Below, in pieces: positions 22,026 through 25,954 of a stretch of 25,954 bases of DNA; the stretch's first letter is position 1, and each line of letters begins with the position of its first letter. Both the position numbers and the translations under genes were made by a program. A model generated the notes under the pieces. That model searched no databases. It was not told where the DNA came from and saw only the letters and a program-made list of their open reading frames with translations. Origin of the DNA: an uncultured Eggerthella sp. (GTDB taxonomy: Bacteria > Actinomycetota > Coriobacteriia > Coriobacteriales > Eggerthellaceae); assembly GCA_900551155.1 (NCBI GenBank), contig URVA01000008.1, forward strand, positions 1 to 25,954. The letters run 5' to 3'.

Positions 22026-23954
22026 ATGAAAGACGGTTTTATTACGGTAGCCGCTGCAACCCCAAGAATAACGGTGGCGGATTGCAAATACAACGCCCAG
22101 GCAATCATTGAAAGTGCTGCCTCCATGGCAAACGCTGGAGCAAAGATAATCGCACTTCCTGAATTATGTATTACCGCTTACACCTGCAATGATCTGTTTT
22201 GGCAAACAACACTCCTTGATGAAGCAGAAGAGGCGCTCTGTCGTATCGCACAAGAAACCAGCGCCCTTGACGCTCTTATATTAGTAGGTATGCCTCTGCG
22301 CGTTTCAGGTAAGCTTCTTAATGTTGCCGCCGTTATTTCTCGTGGCGAAATTCTTGGTTTTGTACCCAAGAAAAACTTGCCAGCCTATAACGAATTTTAC
22401 GAAACCCGCCACTTTACTCCAGGCACAGAAAACATGGGAACCATCACCTTCAACGGCTCGGAAGTCCCCATAGGAACAAATTTACTCTTTACCTGTTCAA
22501 CCATGCCCGACGTGGTGGTAGCAGCAGAAATTTGCGAAGATTTGTGGGTACCCAATCCACCAAGCACTTCTCATGCTTTGGCTGGCGCCACTATAATTTG
22601 CAACCTGTCTGCCAGCGATGAAATGGTAGGTAAACGCACCTATCGTGACAGCTTAGTTTCAGGGCAATCTGCTCGCCTTGTTTCAGCTTATATTTACGCC
22701 ACGGCAGGCGAAGGCGAATCTACCACCGATTTGGTATTCGGAGGACAAAACATCATTGCTGAAAATGGAGTAATTCTTGCCGAAACACCTGATTTGCAAG
22801 GAACAACCGAAAACGAATCGACGGGGATACTAGCCACCATCGACGTAGCGCGCCTTGCTGCAGAACGTCGTCGTATGAGCACCTATCCCGCCAACGATTC
22901 AAGTTCCTATCGCACAATTTCCTTTGAATTAACCGTTGAAGAAACGGTTATCGCTCGCCACTTTGACGCAGATCCCTTCGTACCTGCAAACCCCGCCTTG
23001 CTTGATCACCGCTGCGAAGAGATTCTTTCCATTCAAGCTCTTGGCCTAAAGAAACGCCTTGCGCACACCCACGCAAATACTGCAGTAGTAGGTATTTCTG
23101 GTGGCCTAGATTCCACCTTGGCACTTCTGGTAACGGCACGAGCCTTCGACATGCTTGGACTTGATCGAGCAAACATCATTGCGGTTACCATGCCTGGATT
23201 CGGCACCACTGATCGCACCTATACCAATGCTTGTTCCATGGTGAAATCTCTTGGAGCAACGCTTAGGGAGGTTTCTATCAGTGAAGCAGTACTGCAGCAT
23301 TTCGCTGACATTGATCATGACCCTTCAGTTCACGATGTAACCTACGAGAACAGTCAAGCACGAGAGCGCACCCAGATCTTGATGGATATCGCTAACCAAG
23401 AAAATGGTTTAGTTATTGGTACTGGTGATTTATCTGAACTGGCTCTTGGCTGGGCAACTTACAACGGCGACCACATGTCTATGTATGCCGTTAATGCCTC
23501 AGTTCCAAAAACGCTTGTTCGTCACTTAGTTCGTTACTATGCTTCTACCTGTGAAGATAACAAGCTTTCTCAGGTATTAACCGACGTACTGGATACCCCA
23601 GTAAGCCCTGAGCTTTTGCCTCCTACCGATGGCGCTATCTCTCAAAAAACTGAAGACTTAGTTGGTCCTTACGAACTGCACGATTTCTTCTTGTATCAAA
23701 TGCTTCGCTTCGGATTTACTCCGAACAAAATTTATCGCATAGCACTGCTGGCATTTAGAGAACGCTATGATGCAGACACTATTAAGAAATGGCTTCGCAC
23801 GTTCTATCGTCGTTTCTTCGCGCAGCAGTTTAAACGCTCTTGTTTACCCGATGGACCAAAAGTTGGTAGCATCGCGGTATCACCCCGTGGAGATTTGCGC
23901 ATGCCTTCAGATGCTTGCGCTACGGCATGGCTTGCTGAAGTTGATTCGCTCTAA
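22026..23954 (+). CDS. nadE: Glutamine-dependent NAD+ synthase
   Basis: Last step of NAD synthesis: amidates deamido-NAD using ammonia released from glutamine. The N-terminal nitrilase-like glutaminase domain has the Glu-Lys-Cys triad: E46 in LPELC, K115 or K116 in PKKNLP, and C170 in EICEDLW. The C-terminal synthetase domain has the PP-loop SGGLDS starting at S358 and the conserved GTGDLSELALGWATYNGDHMSMY segment. The length of 642 residues fits the two-domain form. AAGGAG lies at the end of the LysR gene, giving tight coupling. The combination with a LysR gene is unusual for a housekeeping enzyme. No terminator of classic type follows, only a long inverted repeat. Confidence 0.96.
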   Translation: MKDGFITVAAATPRITVADCKYNAQAIIESAASMANAGAKIIALPELCITAYTCNDLFWQTTLLDEAEEALCRIAQETSALDALILVGMPLRVSGKLLNVAAVISRGEILGFVPKKNLPAYNEFYETRHFTPGTENMGTITFNGSEVPIGTNLLFTCSTMPDVVVAAEICEDLWVPNPPSTSHALAGATIICNLSASDEMVGKRTYRDSLVSGQSARLVSAYIYATAGEGESTTDLVFGGQNIIAENGVILAETPDLQGTTENESTGILATIDVARLAAERRRMSTYPANDSSSYRTISFELTVEETVIARHFDADPFVPANPALLDHRCEEILSIQALGLKKRLAHTHANTAVVGISGGLDSTLALLVTARAFDMLGLDRANIIAVTMPGFGTTDRTYTNACSMVKSLGATLREVSISEAVLQHFADIDHDPSVHDVTYENSQARERTQILMDIANQENGLVIGTGDLSELALGWATYNGDHMSMYAVNASVPKTLVRHLVRYYASTCEDNKLSQVLTDVLDTPVSPELLPPTDGAISQKTEDLVGPYELHDFFLYQMLRFGFTPNKIYRIALLAFRERYDADTIKKWLRTFYRRFFAQQFKRSCLPDGPKVGSIAVSPRGDLRMPSDACATAWLAEVDSL

Positions 23955-23957
23955 ACG

Positions 23958-24153
23958 AGGATCACTACGTTCTTAGAAAAGCTATTTCTGAGTGCCGCAT
24001 TGCTAAGAATGCATACAAAAGCGCGGCCCCAGATTAGCAAGCATATTCCTTGGGATTTGGTGAACTATGCGTGCGTCGTCTTAGCCGCGCTCCTAGCATT
24101 CTTAGCAATGCGAATAAGCACTCAGTTAGCTTTGAGAAGAACGTAGTGATCCT
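23958..24153. repeat. 196-nt interrupted palindrome in the nadE-nitroreductase gap
   Basis: The outer arms (23958-23974 with 24137-24153) pair perfectly over 17 bp. Further exact blocks in the same order are 23978-23984/24127-24133 (7 bp), 23988-23995/24118-24125 (8 bp), 23996-24012/24096-24112 (17 bp) and 24021-24027/24084-24090 (7 bp). A further 9-bp pair with one mismatch lies inside (24037-24045/24065-24073). The element fills the 200-bp gap between convergent genes almost exactly. It has no T-runs at its ends. It may be a MITE-like element, an inverted duplication or a large bidirectional transcription-ending structure. Confidence 0.85.
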
Positions 24154-24154
24154 T

Positions 24155-24730
24155 CTAGCGGATTTCGTAACGTCCTGGTTTGCGCTTAATATCGCGAGGC
24201 TCCATAGCGGGATAGCCAAGAATGATGCCACCGATGAGTTTTCCATGATCAGGCGCAAACTTTTCATGCAAAGCATCACCTGCCTGACATACTGCCTCTA
24301 CCCAGCAAGAAGCAATACCTTCAGCGTGCGCCATCAGTACCGCATTTTGCATTGCAGCAGCAACACTTTCAACGCAGCTTGGCAACATACCATCGCTATA
24401 TTCAGGCTTGTTTAAAAATGCCAGCAATACCGTGCGTGCCCCACCAAGCGCAGAAAGAAATTCCAGCGTTTCTTCGACAACTTCTGGATTGTTCTTAAAG
24501 CGCTCTTCTAGTTTTTTACGCTCAGAAAACGCAGTCGTTCCCATTTCCGCAATGAGATAGGAGAGATCTTCATCGTTCGTAAGAGCTACAAAATACCAAG
24601 GCTGTAGGTTCTGGCCCGATGGCGCCCACATTGCAGCTTCGATGATTTTCTCAAGCTTTTCCCTTGGTACTGGTTCGTCAGTAAATTTACGAACGCTACG
24701 ACGAGTTTTAATTGCTTCCATCAATTCCAT
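24155..24730 (-). CDS. Nitroreductase family protein
   Basis: FMN-dependent NAD(P)H oxidoreductase family, fold of NfsB and related enzymes; members reduce nitro groups, quinones, enones or flavins. The 191-residue product shows the family start MELMEAIKTRRSVRKF with the FMN-binding Arg residues at 10-15, then APSGQNLQPWYFV (about 37-49), and the C-terminal block with GIASCWVEAV and IGGIILGYPA followed by the basic KRKPGRYEIR. The dimeric flavoprotein is cytoplasmic. The ATG at 24730 has AAAGGGG upstream. It is alone on its strand between nadE and the decarboxylase genes. The true substrate cannot be read from the sequence. Confidence 0.92.
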   Translation of the reverse strand: MELMEAIKTRRSVRKFTDEPVPREKLEKIIEAAMWAPSGQNLQPWYFVALTNDEDLSYLIAEMGTTAFSERKKLEERFKNNPEVVEETLEFLSALGGARTVLLAFLNKPEYSDGMLPSCVESVAAAMQNAVLMAHAEGIASCWVEAVCQAGDALHEKFAPDHGKLIGGIILGYPAMEPRDIKRKPGRYEIR

Positions 24731-24966
24731 GTAAGTCCCCTTTCCCTCTTGGTTTCATTATGAATTGCTTATCTTCGTTGTTCAAATGAAATATCGGATA
24801 CTCAGCAATCTGTTTTATTAATTATCCTCATAGCTGCAGATAGGCCGCAAATCTAATTTCAAACCCAAAAGCAAGCATTCCTAACATTTCAAATTGATTC
24901 AACTGATACCTTATTTCCATTTCATATAAAGCCAATTTCTTCAGATTAATTAGCTTTCAATACCCC

Positions 24967-24972
24967 TATAAT
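24967..24972 (+). promoter_or_regulatory. Candidate -10 element for the decarboxylase operon
   Basis: A perfect TATAAT lies 31 bp upstream of the LpdD-like start, in an A/T-rich 273-bp gap (24731-25003) in which I see no gene. No clear -35 hexamer is present, suggesting activator dependence. Confidence 0.45.
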
Positions 24973-25003
24973 TACTAAAGAATATGCGCGCGGAGGGGGA
25001 ACT

Positions 25004-25390
25004 ATGGAATACCGCGTGAGTTGTCCAGTATGCGATATCTGGGGAGAAGTCGTATCTTCGGGCAATGATTGCACAATTACCATCAATGGCGGCGAAGCAC
25101 ACGTAGGCTGTGTTGTGCTAGCTATACCCCGCCCTTCCCTTACAGGACATGGCATTAGCGCCACCGTTTCCGTACTCAACAGAACAGGACACATGGACGA
25201 TACTCTTGCGTGCGAAGTCGCTAAACAGATAGCTTCCTCTCGCAACTGCGTTGTGGCCTGTTCTTGCGGCATTCATGTAGACCACGCTTCCGCAGAAGCT
25301 ATTACTCAAATTCGCGAAACGATTCCTAGAATTGTCGAAGATATTCTTGCCTTGCTTGAACGCAAAGGACACACAAACCCGACTTCCTAG
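25004..25390 (+). CDS. LpdD-like prenylated-FMN chaperone for UbiD decarboxylase
   Basis: The 128-residue product matches my memory of the LpdD family (third component of the gallate decarboxylase system of Lactobacillus): GGEAHVGCVVLAIPRPSL, then SATVSVLNRTGHMDD, then GIHVDHASAEAI. LpdD-like proteins are thought to help deliver prenylated FMN to the UbiD-type decarboxylase. A CPVC motif at residues 7-10 and a CSC near 86-88 add Cys residues that could bind metal or be redox active. The ATG at 25004 follows GGAGGGGG. The UbiD-family gene starts 97 bp later in the same direction, which supports the call. A UbiX-like flavin prenyltransferase is not in the window. Confidence 0.75.
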   Translation: MEYRVSCPVCDIWGEVVSSGNDCTITINGGEAHVGCVVLAIPRPSLTGHGISATVSVLNRTGHMDDTLACEVAKQIASSRNCVVACSCGIHVDHASAEAITQIRETIPRIVEDILALLERKGHTNPTS

Positions 25391-25487
25391 TTCAAGTCTT
25401 ATACCAAACTAAGTCTTCATACTTAGCATTCCGTTATTAAAGAAGCATTAGCACATTTTGTGCTTGGCCTACCTAAAGGAGGATTAT

Positions 25488-25954
25488 ATGAACAAGATTC
25501 ACGACTTGCGCACCGCGCTTGATTTTCTTCGTGAGATCCCTGGTCAGATTGTAGAGACTGACGTTGAAGTTGATCCTGAAGCAGAATTATGTGGCGTTTA
25601 TCGTTATGTAGGCGCTGGCGGAACGGTTCCTCGTCCCACCAAAGAAGGCCCTGTTATGATTTTTAACAACATCAAGGGTCATCCTGATGCTCGTGTTGTA
25701 ATTGGTCTTCTTGCAAGTCGCACTCGAGTAGCACGCATGCTTGATGCCGATCCACGTCGCTTGGGATTTTTGCTCAATGATGCGGTCCTCAACCCCGTTC
25801 CTCCTGTGGAAGTTCCAGCTGAAGAAGCCGTTTGCCAAGAGGTAGTTCATTTAGCTACCGAAGAAGACTTCGATGTACGCAAACTGGTGCCAGCACCTAC
25901 CAACACTCCTGAGGATGCCGGTCCCTACATTACTCTTGGTATGGCGTACGCTTC
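25488..25954 (+). CDS. UbiD family decarboxylase, N-terminal part (cut by window end)
   Basis: Prenylated-FMN-dependent (de)carboxylase of the UbiD family, likely acting on a phenolic or other aromatic acid. The frame is open from ATG 25488, with a perfect AAAGGAGG, to the window edge, giving 155 codons of a protein expected to be near 480-500 residues. The start MNKIHDLRTALDFLREIPGQ and the segments VDPEAELCGVYRYVGAGG and PRPTKEGPVMIFNNIKGHPD resemble gallate/protocatechuate-type decarboxylases (LpdC). The stretch at residues 143-155 (DAGPYITLGMAYA) fits the region before the cofactor-binding block. Substrate cannot be fixed without the rest. Two small hairpins (25409-25426 and 25450-25464) lie between it and the LpdD-like gene. 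Confidence 0.88.
   Translation, partial: MNKIHDLRTALDFLREIPGQIVETDVEVDPEAELCGVYRYVGAGGTVPRPTKEGPVMIFNNIKGHPDARVVIGLLASRTRVARMLDADPRRLGFLLNDAVLNPVPPVEVPAEEAVCQEVVHLATEEDFDVRKLVPAPTNTPEDAGPYITLGMAYA

Overview
The window reads as ordinary chromosomal DNA from a bacterium of moderate GC content, most likely an actinobacterium and perhaps a member of Coriobacteriia. This taxonomic guess rests on an actinobacterial-style DUF2510 domain, on strong AGGAGG-type ribosome binding sites, and on a prenylated-flavin decarboxylase gene pair of a kind found in anaerobic gut bacteria. It is an inference only, because there is no rRNA or other marker gene in the window. I see no insertion sequence, prophage, CRISPR array, tRNA or rRNA.

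Layout: (1) 1-2111 (+) holds one large polytopic membrane protein of unknown function with a Gly/Ser-rich tail. (2) 2199-9257 is almost all on the minus strand: a 27-residue single-pass membrane peptide, tyrS, a long U32 peptidase-family protein (candidate RNA-modification enzyme), a small lipoprotein and a class A penicillin-binding protein. (3) 9451-18009 (-) is an arginine biosynthesis region transcribed argC-argJ-argB-argD-argG, then a DUF2510 membrane protein, then argH. Together these cover every step from glutamate to arginine except N-acetylglutamate synthase, which ArgJ can replace by acetyl recycling, and ornithine carbamoyltransferase (argF), which is not in the window. (4) 18242-20748 (-) holds an atypical type II dehydroquinase, a ketopantoate-reductase-family enzyme, a VOC/epimerase-like protein and a MaoC-like hydratase. 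They lie divergent from a LysR regulator that is followed 2 bp later by nadE (+). (5) 24155-24730 (-) is a nitroreductase. (6) 25004-25954 (+) holds an LpdD-like prenylated-FMN chaperone and the start of its UbiD-family decarboxylase, cut by the window edge.

The main unexplained material is between genes. There is a roughly 196-nt interrupted palindrome filling the gap between nadE and the nitroreductase, a 99-nt near-perfect hairpin after tyrS, a run of stem-loops upstream of the dehydroquinase gene, and several palindromes placed like operators. The four-gene block with its LysR regulator does not match a pathway I can name and is the best candidate for an undescribed catabolic function.
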